This document shows positions 25,658-37,600 of a stretch of 64,000 nt of DNA, one piece after another. The stretch lies in the NCBI GenBank assembly GCA_035041965.1, contig JAPYMA010002681.1:1-64000 (forward strand), read 5' to 3'. The position numbers were made by a program, and so were the translations under genes. Source of the DNA: Anisakis pegreffii. Taxonomy: Eukaryota > Nematoda > Chromadorea > Rhabditida > Anisakidae. Positions within the stretch are counted from its first letter, which is position 1; each line of letters starts with the position of its first letter. The notes beneath the pieces were generated by a model. That model did no database searches and was not told the DNA's origin. It saw only the letters and a list, made by a program, of their open reading frames with translations.

Positions 25658-27732
25658 CTGAAAACAACCCATATATATTGGTTAAATTTTCCATATTTTA
25701 TTCCCAAGAACCTCGATTGTCATTCGATGTAGACTGTTGGCGGATTTTCGTGGAGTGTTTTCTAGAATTTCTTTTCAGAACAAGACGCATTTTCCGGAAA
25801 TGAGCGATTTCATCGTTGCTTCTCTAAAAGTGCCTTTATGCAGTCATTTGTGATGAATTATAGAAACTCCTTGCTGAAATGTCTTAATTAATTATCAAAA
25901 GACCGAAAATTTCCTTCTCACTCTGTTCTCTGATCATTGCACAGATTTGATCATAAAAGTGCAAATCTCAATTTGTTTCTGAACAAACCCAGAGAGCAAT
26001 TTTCATAAGATGGCGATTTCAGTGTGATCATCAATGTGATTTGCTGCTAGAAATCTCGATATTGCAAATACCTTTTACTTATCAAATCCTAATGGAATCA
26101 GTCGATTCTATCCGATACTTTATTCGAAACGCAAAGATAGATATTTTATAGCAAGATTCGGAAAAAATTACAAATTTTATCTATTTAATGTGCAAATAAT
26201 ATAAACTCATGAAAGGGATACCGCTAACAACATCAGGGAACACTTAAGAGTAAAACGATAGCAACGAAACAAAAGCAAATGCGAAAATTATTGAGTAGTG
26301 CGAGATGCGAGCGAGTTTATTTATCTTATCGCTGACTGTGAGTGGAAATTCGCGAATACTCTCAATCAAGTGCAATAAACTATGAAAACGCTCGATTGAA
26401 TAAACAAAACTAAGTGAGATTCAAGTTCTATGTGTATTCGAAATCAAATGAATAATCATATTGTATCAAAAACTGTTTGGGTTAGATTATCAACAATATA
26501 ATGGCGGAAGCTATCCTGAGAAACTGGAGTGTTGAACTGGAATTCGTAACATTACCATTTTCATTATTTACTCATTCATTCCAAAATGCAGTGAGCACAA
26601 ACTATCAAAAGGCAACGGAAGAGCATATCGTCTAGAAAACAGCAAAACCATTCGAATAGTTACATTTTGACCTAAATATTCTCGAAGGAAAATTAGTATT
26701 TATGAATTCTCTATGTACATATCTCATTTCACTAATTAATGAAGCAACATTCTCGAGGATATTGCTGAATTTCGATGATTTCATAAGTAGAACACAAAAA
26801 TCTGACAGAAATCAAATGATCTAGTGATCAAGGCAGCGATCAAAATTGTTATTGATCAAAATAAGTGGGACCGAAGAGTGAGCGTGTCGAGACTGTTTTT
26901 AAGCAGTAATATCTCATAGTTAGCTTCTCCGCCTTTCTCACATCCGCTTAGCAGCTGTTAATCAACTGCTTAACTTCTCGAATCCATTGTATGTTTCGGA
27001 ACGAAAATTGTCTCCGTTTTCAAGATCTGATCTGGTTTACAACAGAACTGAATAATACATGAGGACTAGAGATAAACTAGAGTATTGATAACAAAACTAA
27101 GTGATATTGAAAGGAGAATTACTGACGAAAAGATAGATGACAGTAAGATGATAGATGAGCTTAAGCGATGAAGTTGCAGTAATGGCTAAGATTGATTGAT
27201 GAAGCTTACACGCGGAACATTCAACCTCAGAACAACAATAACAACAACAAAATGCAGTTGAATAAATAAACAAAGTGAACAATAAAATGAAAACAATTTG
27301 TTATCCGTTCCGATTTAATGCATTCATTACGACAGGGATCTCGGCAATACTAAAGAAATGGCTGTATCATAGTCATAATTACTGCTACAATTGCAGTCAC
27401 ACAGTCCCAGACCTGTTACTGATCACTTTCAAGCATAAGAATAGGGCATTTCTGGAAAAGGACACGAAGAACAGAACGAACGGAACAGAACAAATGGGGA
27501 GTGGAATAGGATAGAGTCGAACGGCTTAGCGAAAGTTTAGAAAAGAAACAGAATGGATGATTAGAATGAATGAAATCGATATTTGCATTGCATGGAAATT
27601 TGCTTGATCATCGATTTTTTAAGCTTTAAGCTAAACAACCGACCAAATTGTTCCGGAATTGTTTTGGATTGGAATGTGCCATGACTATTCAGTTATTACT
27701 TGGGCGAAGAAGTGCGGTTGAGTGTACGCATA
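25658..27732. other. Region with no placed exon; should contain the 5' part of the Ig gene
   Basis: AT-rich. The open frame at 27097-27282 (-) is Cys-rich but has no ATG. No Ig-like segment could be found by eye on the minus strand. The promoter of the following plus-strand gene should also be here. Confidence 0.4.
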
Positions 27733-29047
27733 ATGTCGTTCGGATGGATCATGTTAATGATCGTACTCGTTTTGGTGTGTTTAATGTTGCTCGGTCTTTG
27801 GCGTGAATACACTGAAGACTTGAAAATTGAAAAGGTACGCAAAGAATGCGTCTCGAGATCATCCAAGGTTAGCGATGAGCATGCTTAATGCTCACGATCA
27901 GTGCATAATTACGGTTTTTGACTTGTTCACCTCGCCTTGAGTGCACTCATCTAAAAGGATTTGATGAGTACCATCTTTGATGAGTACACACTTGTAATGT
28001 CAACTTTGCTTGAAAATTTGTTCGCTTTTTGTCACAATTGAATAGATGAGGTTCTCAGCTGCAATGAAAGTTTATTGCATATGCTGTTGGTGGGTGGTAT
28101 CCGGATTTTACGGTATTGCCAATGTTTTGATAGGACTTTTTTCACAAGAACATCATCATTGCTTCTCAACTGGTCATAAAATTTATTTGACATCTGCCAT
28201 ATCAACTTGCATACATCATTCTTTGCATAAACTCGTTTGATCACCATGTTGATCACTAAGATACTACTAATCGTAAGTGAATTTAAGGAGAACCAACCTT
28301 AACCCACTGAAATTTCATTTTTAGCCATATAACTTTCGAAAAGACGGCAAAGAAGAGGTTCAGAGGCTCAGAAAGAATGTATGAGTGTGTAATGGGGATT
28401 TCCAACTCTAGCCAATTTCAGAGCAAACAGACCGTGTCTAAAAGTAAAACTAAAGTTAACGGAAAAGACAATGATAACAGTGATGAAATGAACGAACCCA
28501 TTGCTCCTAGTAAGTTTATTGCTGGAATTTAACTGCGGGATATTTTATGAATTTGCGAAAAGAATTCAAATTGGAACTGGTGTTATCAAATTAATTATTG
28601 AGACGGCATTGCGTTGACACTGAAAATTTTCAAAAATTTTCCCAAAATCAATCGATCAATCATTAATCTTTTCAAAAAAAAACTTTCATTAGAAATTATT
28701 CAAAAACCTGAAATTTTTCCATATTTCACTTTTACTCACAGCCATCCTTCAGTTTCCAATCAGTGTTCCGCATCAAAACTAATCAACAATTTATTTTTTT
28801 CTCCGAATTTCTCTGACGATGAATGACTTGCAAATGAATTCAACTAACAAAAAACAATCCCAAACTCATCAATTTTTTGCAACTTATTGCCTAAAAGACT
28901 CACCACTCTGCAATTCATCTCACAGTTTTTGTTTTCATCAGAATGCAATTGAAAGATCAACTTTATCGCTTTTTTTCAGCTACCGATCAATATAAAATTG
29001 CTCAAAGACGTCCTAATCGCACAGCAATAAAATTGAACTCTCCGTAA
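27733..29047 (+). CDS. Small single-pass membrane protein, 103 aa, unknown family
   Basis: Four exons fit without phase conflict: 27733-27834, 28325-28378, 28422-28509 and 28980-29047, giving 103 residues with an ATG start and TAA stop. Residues about 4-23 form one hydrophobic helix (WIMLMIVLVLVCLMLLGL), followed at once by WREYTEDLKIEK. The rest is charged and hydrophilic: KEEVQRLRKN, then a Lys/Ser-rich stretch (KQTVSKSKTKVNGK), an acidic Asp/Asn patch and a basic end (QRRPNRTAIK). With no cleavable signal and the helix at the extreme N-terminus, a signal-anchor protein with a cytoplasmic tail is likely. The intron of 43 bases between exons 2 and 3 is short but normal for nematodes. I do not recognise a homologue. 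Confidence 0.68.
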
Positions 29048-30635
29048 AAAAACCAACGTTCTTTGATCGTTCAAAACGTTTCGATGATTGATTCAAACGC
29101 ATCTCAATTTAAAAACTTGACTGCGATGTGTGAATGACTGTCATCGTTTTCTCTAGAGTTGCATTTGCGATCATTCTTATCAAAAAACTGATCGTTTGAA
29201 AATGACTGACAAGCTTCTAATACCTGTGAGAAGAGACCAGAAACAGAATGATATTTTCTCCAAAACTCATACTACCACCTTCTCGAATCAATTGCAGATT
29301 TTGTCATTTTTGTAATAGTTGACAAATGTGTTGTATGATACTTTGATAGTAAACTGAAATAAACGAAAAATATTTCTGCGTGTTGATACAACGATGATTG
29401 CTTCATTGAGGAGGTGACACTTCAACTCCTTAGCTGCTTATCTAAATCACTATTATTACTATTGTTCTTAAAAAATTTTTACTAGTTTATGATATCTTCG
29501 TTAGTTCTATCACGTTTAAATTATTTTCATCGATGAACTCTATTGTTCCGTTAAATCAAATCGTTGTCGTTCTTATACACTCAATTGCAAATCAGTCAGA
29601 TGAAAACATAAATTAAGGACAGACACCTGTAGCACCAATAATTGATTGATTCATTAGCGGTGTCAATCAATGAAGGAAATCCTGTTTGACAATCTCATCA
29701 TTACAAGACATCCATTAGAGCCATTAGATGCTACAAGTGGACTAAATTTTGATATTTTGCAGAGAATATGCAAACATTTAGGCGAAAAAAGCAGTCACGA
29801 GTGCTATACATACGTTCATAAGATCATAATCGGACAAATACGATTCAATTACCTGTTCTCATTGCAAATTCTTATTATTGTCTAATTAGATGCCTTGTCA
29901 AGCGGATGTGCGGATGTTTTTATGCATGTGCTTGTGTTGTGTTGTGTTGTGTTGTCATTCATCTATTTCACAGTTTCATAAATGATTCTTTTAATTAATA
30001 AAATCAGTGAAATTCACAAAAACAATTTCATGATTGATTTTTTCACCATCCAAGTTCCGAATGACGTCCTTAATAACGCAATTCCATCGTGATTGCACTT
30101 TTCATGGTCATATATAATGAAGAGTTTATCGACGAGTGAGTGTGCTATTTTAGTTCGAACGGTTGAACTGCTAGAAATGTGCTGCTGCTCAATAAGATGA
30201 GCTCTCAAGTTGCTTAGGTTTTTTAAAAGCAAACTGATTTATGATCCAATTTCCATGAGCGATTCATTATATGTAATCATTCATGTTCCATGCTTTACGC
30301 CTCGATTTTCAAGCTCGTGATGACGGCTCCTTGATATAGTGATCGTTCTGAAACTTTACACATTTGCCTCTCTCGTGACAGTGTAAAGAAACTTGAAGAC
30401 AGTCATTTCACTTTTAATTACTAGTCAAGTTGCGTGTTCATTCGTTCTGCCGCTGCTGAAAACGTCCCATTTTATATCGCTTAGTTTCAGCAGCGTTTCT
30501 TCGTTTATGACTCGCAGATTCTCTGCTTGATTTTCAAACGTTTACCTGATTCCCAGTCAACGGAAAATATTGATTACTTTGCAGCATTCTTTATCCTATC
30601 GATAGGAGGAGGTTTCAAATTCTCCGGAGAGGGTC
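29048..30635. other. Intergenic, no gene recognised
   Basis: Contains a TGTTG pentamer tandem at about 29935-29956. An AATAAA-like signal (about 29357) could serve the upstream small gene. Minus-strand frame 30014-30232 lacks an ATG and family match. Confidence 0.45.
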
Positions 30636-30770
30636 GTTGTGTCGTTCGGTAAGTTGTGTCGTCCAGTGTGTCGTTCGGTAAGATCGTCAAGATACTAACA
30701 TCTGATTGTAAGATTGTAAGATATCTGTAAGATATCTGAGACATTGTAAGATTGTAAGATATCTGAGAAG
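30636..30770. repeat. Interleaved short direct repeats upstream of PGAP2
   Basis: GTGTCGTTCGGTAAG occurs twice (about 30638-30682). The block GATTGTAAGATATCTG recurs several times (about 30712-30768). It ends fewer than 100 bases before the PGAP2 start codon, so it lies in the presumed promoter or 5' UTR. Confidence 0.75.
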
Positions 30771-30855
30771 ATCATTGATAGATCGGAAAACATCATTAAG
30801 CTCTCTTGAAGGTTTATCATATCGAAATTGTGACAGTAGAGCGCAGGCCATCACA

Positions 30856-33332
30856 ATGGATGGCTTCGTGAAAGTGGAATTCTTTCCGAAACGATTAATT
30901 GCACTCGCCGGATCGCTTTTACCTGGATTGGCGTGTTACGCTTGTATTGCTTACACGTATGTGTTTCAGTCCGAACGAGCACGTAACTTCACGTCGACGG
31001 ATTGTGAAAATGTTTCGAAGTGAGTTTCGTTTTGCAAACTTCTCTAATTTATTCGCCAAAATTTTTATTGTGAGCAATTATTCGACTGTCTTGAACAAAT
31101 GTCAATAGTTTAGTTAATAGTTAGCCTTTGAAAGCGAAACCGTGGCACTCAACCGGAGCCTCTATATGTGATCCTAATCGTATATTTAACCCAAACTTCG
31201 AGCCTAAAGCCTTAATTCAATCAGTTTTGAATTTCCATCCAACTGAACATAGCAATAATGAACGCTAAGCTGAAATGTGAGCCGCCAATGAATGCCTATG
31301 CCTCAGTCTCGGCCCCAGTTTCAATCTGAGCCAATTGTGCAAGATTTTCTAAGTCTCAGATTGAATTTGAATTCTATCAACGTATACAATTCATTCCCTT
31401 ACATCATATCGAATTCCGTTCATCTGATAAAACAAACAAATGCTTCAGTATCTTTCCACCGGTCAGCTACTCGATCGGAGTATGGGAACCGCAGAAGTTC
31501 TTTTGGCTAGCCGTTATGTTTCTTCATTTTCCAGCGAAACTTTTCTATCCAACAGTACGTTCGTTCATTAGAACATCATCATCCTCATCGTATCGTTTTA
31601 AACACAAAATGCTCTTTAGCGAAGAACACATCCATTTATTATGTTGCACTTGAACACGACGAGTTTTGCGTATTTACAAAGATCTTTTACGAAGTAGAAC
31701 CTGACGATGACACCTCGGAATATGTTTTTGCTTAGCGCGGTTGACTCAATCAATCACTGAGAAATTCTTTGATCCGGTGTGAACCATACTGAACTTGTTA
31801 TGTTTCAATTACTTTAAACATAACGCCGAATGCACTTTCAATGAAATAAGACGATCAATCAGCTTAAGGAGTGTGTTACATGAGACATTCTTTATGAAAT
31901 AATTAGAAATTTTGCACTTTATCACAGTATCAGAACATATTCGTGATGATGCGAAGTCACTTTAACGGAATCTGACAAGTTGAACTTTCACTGAAATTCT
32001 GCACTCAATTTTCAAAGAAATGAAAATCATTCTCAAAAAATCACAATAAGTGGATCCTCTCAGCATTAAGTCAAAAACTGATATTGAACTCTTATTTGTT
32101 GGTGATTTTCGGGTGAATTCGTCCGCTCATTTTGGAATGCTCCAATTGGGATTTTTGGATGTATCCAAAAATGTGTTCATGCTTATTTCAGCAAGTACTT
32201 TCAGTTTTACAAACGAATTCTTTGGGTGTTCGCAGGTGAGAATTACACGAAAACGTGGTTTCAAATTCGCCTCTTCATATTGACTCAATCGATGATGATT
32301 GAATCTGTAGCGTTGGTCGTTGTAACGGTTTTGGACGTACGTTTCGGTGGGTTTGCCTGCTTGAATTCTGCATCTGCATCTGAACAAAATAACAGTGCTG
32401 ATTACTTGTTTCTTGTCGAAAACTCAATTGAACAGACTTTCTAAGCAAGAGGGAATGATAGAATAACTGTCGTCATTTCAGTGTTGCATTCGATAGCGTT
32501 CGGGGTGTGGCAGGTGGCCTTTATGGTGAATGTTTGCGGTTCAGCGATTCTGTTGAATGCATGTGAATTGCAACGGCTGCCCCGCTCACTTCGATGCACC
32601 TTCTGGGCTAGGGTTGTGCTCTTCTTAAGCGGATTGACATTTGCAATCACTTCGGGAATAACTTATTTTTACTATTGGACAGAATGCCTGCATTCAGGTT
32701 GGTTTTCCTTTTTTGGCTCATCCTCTCGTTTCATCTTCCCATTGATGAATTCTCAAGGATATTCATTTATTCGTTTTCATTTCGCCAGATGATTTACTCC
32801 TGAAGTGATTTCTTTCTGAGTTCATCTGCCCAAATGTGCGATACGCTATTTTTGGAGCCTTCTTATTCATCGGGGATATAGAACGAGCGAGAAAAATCTG
32901 GAAAGACGATCCACTTTAGTGATGCAGAAGCTCGTGGTGAAGTTGTTCTAACACAAGTTTCACAAAATCATATGCTTCTGAAAATCCTGGAATCACATGA
33001 AGGAAAATCTGCGAATTCAATTCAGTGAAGAAAATTTTTACAAACATTTATGATCAAGTCGAAGTTAATAATTATGATCGGTTATGATTTCAGGTTATGT
33101 GATATTTTCGATTAGTGAATATCTGCTCGTTGGTTGTAATACGCTGTTCAATTTATTGGCGTTTTGGGATTTCGATTTGCTGAATTCTGAGATTATCACG
33201 TATCGTTACGATGCGAACAACAACGATTTCAAACCAGTCTCAAACCAGACCAAAGACTGTCCCAACAATCCATTGATGCAACCAAAAGAACACAAATCCA
33301 ATAATAGCACAGCCCAAGCTAAAATCGTGTGA
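30856..33332 (+). CDS. pgap2: Post-GPI attachment to proteins factor 2 (PGAP2/FRAG1 family)
   Basis: Five exons join in phase: 30856-31019, 31449-31554, 32205-32346, 32482-32697 and 33094-33332, giving 288 residues, normal for the family (about 250-315). PGAP2 is a Golgi multi-span membrane protein needed for fatty-acid remodelling of GPI anchors. Conserved blocks seen are NFTSTDCENVSN followed by FPPVSYSIGVWEPQKFFWL, HFPAKLF, a run of hydrophobic segments in exons 3 and 4, YYWTECLHSGYVIFSISEYL, and the last helix ending NLLAFWDFD, like the human AFHMTAWWDF region. After it comes a hydrophilic Asn/Lys-rich tail of about 60 residues, longer than in vertebrates. The ATG at 30856 (MDGFVKVEFFPKRL) fits the family N-terminus. 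An in-frame ATG at 30775 would add 27 residues. The donor of exon 3 (TTCG/GTGGGT at 32346) was chosen because GTACGT 10 bases earlier breaks the frame. Confidence 0.9.
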
Positions 33333-34616
33333 TTCAGTCTATCGTATCTTCCAATCATAAGGCAAATGATTATGAAACCACGAAAGCTATCACGACCAGG
33401 CATGTTCGAATATCGATAAGTGTAAATTTGAAAAAAAAAACGATTGAATTTGTTTGAATACACTTTCTATATAAGTAATGAGTATTTTGTGGTTCTACGC
33501 TCCGACGTTCGGAATGCCCAAATTCGCTGTCAGTCCTGAAATTCATTTTACACTGCTGTCACTGTACGCCAACAGTAACAAAACAGTACTGCGATACTGT
33601 TTGTAAAAAATGATCAAAATGATCAAAAAAATGATCAGAAAAATGAAAATAAAATGATCATATCAGTATTTGCACTGAACACAGATCACATTTTACTACT
33701 GAAACGAAAGCAGTGTTAGCATTACGATAAGATGCACTGACTGTAAAAATAAACGTTTATCAGATGTTCACTGAAATCGCAAAAGGTTTCTAAGCGCAAA
33801 CTGATTCAAACAATAAGACATCGTCTGCCCGGTAGTCGCGTTCAATAAACCTTTCATCACACGCAAATAAGACAACCGTCTCCTCAACCCATATTCAGAT
33901 GAAATCACATATGGCCCTCAATTGCATTATAATTTTTTGTCATTGTTATCTTAAAAATTTTTTTTGTTATTATCATTTTTTTGTTATTCTTTTCTGCTTA
34001 TTCAACTTACCCGCATGATGTCAGTGCGATCCGCCTTTCATGCGGTATTATTGCTTGTACATATTTCTTACTCGGCAATAAACAATCTCTATCTATAACC
34101 ATTTAGATATATTTTCAGATATGATCATCATGTTGGTTAATGAATAGTGTATCATCGTTTACTAATCGCATATTCAAAGAATCATTCATTCAAAATTGAG
34201 CGATACTCACCAATGAAATTAATAATAATAATAATAATAATAATACAGTTACAAACACACAGATTCGAGCATTCTCGAGTAAATTTGTCATTTTTGCATT
34301 ATCACTTCAAACTGAGAGGTTTGAACAGACAGAAGAACAACGTACACAGAAATATGGAAATTTGAGGAATAGAGTGGGAGAACTAGAAGTATTCAGAAGA
34401 AATACGAAAGTACTCAGCAATAATAATAATAATAATAATAATAATAGGAATTAGTTACAGAAGTATTGATAAAATGACCAAATCCTGATAAGATCATAAC
34501 AATAGCGATTGATAAGAGATATTAAATGACTATGAAACAAACACACGCAAATAGAAGTCTACTGAAATATACGAACGAACGAGAGAGATCAACCAAAGTG
34601 TTACAAATGTCTTGGA
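33333..34616. other. Convergent intergenic region with AAT microsatellites
   Basis: It holds the 3' ends of PGAP2 (+) and the peroxidase gene (-). AAT/TAA microsatellites lie at about 34219-34244 and 34419-34446. A degenerate ATGATCA repetition lies at 33608-33660. No exon was seen. Confidence 0.6.
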
Positions 34617-37600
34617 TCAGAGTTCTTTCCACCTTGACAGATCCATTTGTGGGATTTGACTACACGGCGTCATACGTCCGAGACGGAACGCCTCACGCGG
34701 TACAAAGTTGATATTGTCGCCATTATCACACAACAAACGTGCCAGACTACTCTTTCGGATCTCGAACAGCTGACCACGAGTGAATATGCCTGGATTCTCG
34801 TAGTAAAATCTGAAAGTTCTCTTAATTTCTCCGCAACTCTCACCATAATTAAACCTGCGCGTAAATTTTTTGCCAAAAGCTGAGTTCGAAATCCAAAAAG
34901 ATGAATCGCGTTTTTTCAGGTGAATTTCACCATGAACACATCGATGAGGCATTGAAAATTTGACACAATGTTCTGCATTTCCTATGCTTTTGATAGTGGA
35001 TGATGACGAAGGTGCATTAAGAAGTTTGCAAATCATTGCATGAAATAAAATCGACGATCTAGTGAACTGTATTGAAATTTCACGGCAGCAGTTCAATCAA
35101 GTACCTATCGCCATCACGAGTTCGCTGAAATTGTGGTCCTACAACACACGCAAGCGTAGGTCCAATCAGACCCTTTAGTACCGGATCTTCCAGCATCGCA
35201 CCAACATAAAAATCAACTCTATCTGAAAGTGGTGATCTGATCTCATTTTTGTTCATCCAATAGGTCATATAATCAAAATCTGTTCAAAATCAATCAAAAG
35301 TGCCACGAATCGAATTTCGGCACAAAACTTCGGATTAGAATGATGCGAGTATGGAAGAGGGACCACCGACCTGGTGTTCCATAAACCCGTTTCAGTTTAG
35401 CTCGTGCTTCTGTACTGAGAATTTCTCTTGCGAACTGAAATATCAGCAAATGATTTGTTGAGAAGAGAACCATTGAGGCAAACATTTGAAAAAGTCTTGC
35501 TCTAGTGTTTGTGTTTGTTCGCTATCGATATTGAATGTGGCCGTCAGAACTGAGAAAGATTTCAGGAAGTTAAACTGCTCTGAAATGCTGTTTTCAAAAC
35601 ATTCTCTCTTCTCAGCACTGTGATTAATCTGTTAAAATAAATCAAAATTCAGTTAAAATTCGGTGGAATTCCAGGACATGAGATGAGATATGCCACGAGT
35701 TGTTGAAACTCACATCGTCCATGGTTCGCGCACCGCTCAAGCCACACAACTGTCTAAATCTGACATACGGTGGCAAGCCGTGATCTCGACCTCGTTGAAT
35801 ATTAATCGTTGCCAGGTCAGTACTTCCGAACATATTCTCAGTTACTGACGTTGTGATTCGTTGGGGTCTTTTCAATGGTGTCACCATCAGACCTCGGAGA
35901 ACTGGATCTATACCTCCCTGAATAAAGGTTTTTATGTCGAGACGAGCTTTAGATTCTTTGAATCCATGTGTATCCTGATAGATAATCGTCACAAAATTTC
36001 TCACTATTTTCTCTATCGAAAAAAATTTTTTGAATAATTCTCGCACACCAGAAGGTGATGTCCCACCTAGCTTGAGTAATGAATCTGCACACATTTAAAT
36101 TATTCTCCTAGAATCCGATATAGCATAGTGATTTTGAACGGATATAAATCCTGAATGGAACTCTGATCAGTTGAACAGCTAACCTGGAAGATCAAATGAT
36201 CCGAATGAAGTGTACCATCGACGAAGCTAAAACCTCCGAAAGAGCTGTTCATAAGACGTTGATCGAGTCTTGGATAGAACTCCTTTAAGCACAAATATTG
36301 TTGATTAATGTGCGAAAATGTTTGAAAAGTGCCTCCGACAATATTTCTCATAGGTTTTGATAAGATTTTTATATATTTTCACCAACAACGAATAAAATTT
36401 GCAAAATTCACATCACACTTTCAAATGAATACTTCTGCTTCAGAATTAGCAAATTGACTTGAATGGAGGCAAGCAATGGAATTCGGACCTGAATCATTCC
36501 GTGTCCGAATCGGAATGCTCCAGAATTGAACTCATTGGCGATAGTCGGATCTACACTGGGGTTGTAGCCACGATATTCGCCCACTGTGCTGGCGAATGAA
36601 GTGCCCAAAATTTTGGGCAAATATTCCCTTAAGATCGATCGCATTAGTTTAGACGAAATGAAGATTAATTCTAGGTTGATTCTAGGTTGACTGCAACAAA
36701 TTTCAGCATTCTTTCATACGACCTTCTAACAATCATCGATATTGACTAGCATATTTCCATGTTAATACGATCTTAAGTATACTACAGTTCACATTTGAGC
36801 AAATGATTACGTTCTATGTTGGCAAATGAAGATTTTTAATCGTTTGAAAAAAATATATTTGAAAGATTCTCCTGGAACGTTGGAAGGTATTCATATGGAT
36901 GAGTAAAAAGATGAAGTTGTTTGCCCATGGGCACATTTTCTGGTGAATGTTTACCTATATGTGATGGCATGAACCTCTCCGCCGACGATCTTTCTCGCCT
37001 CTTGAAAGACACGATCTCCATTCCAGTGCGGATTAAGACGTTGCAACTGCGCGGCCAATCTGAAATATCTCATCGACTTGTTGCTAAACTTCTTGCTTCA
37101 TCACCCAATCAGCCAACTGAACGGATATTCTGAATTGATTGCGCATTCCCTATGTCATCAATCAAATTCGCAAATGACCGCACAGATCTCAAAGTGCTTG
37201 TCACGACGGAGTGCGAATGAGACGATTCGTCAGGGACACCAAAGTGATACGTGAAATCAACCTTCAAATCTTTACTTTAGCTGTATATTTATAAGATGTA
37301 TACGGCTATCATGCACTATCGATTCGGATGATGAAATGTAACGTTCGTATACCTTATTTGGAGGATTTCCTCCTGTTTGTGTTTGTATGATATGAATGCT
37401 GCTTTGTGTTTCGATAATATAAAACAGTGCTATTACGAAATAAACGCCGAAAGTGCTGCTGTTCGTAGCGTTAGAAATGTGCACCTGTTATGTTCTCTGG
37501 TAAGAATCAAGTGGAACGATGTCAATCCCATGAACAAATTCACACGACTATCGCCCGCAATGAAGATGGCCTTACAATCGGCCGCATTTTTACATTTACT

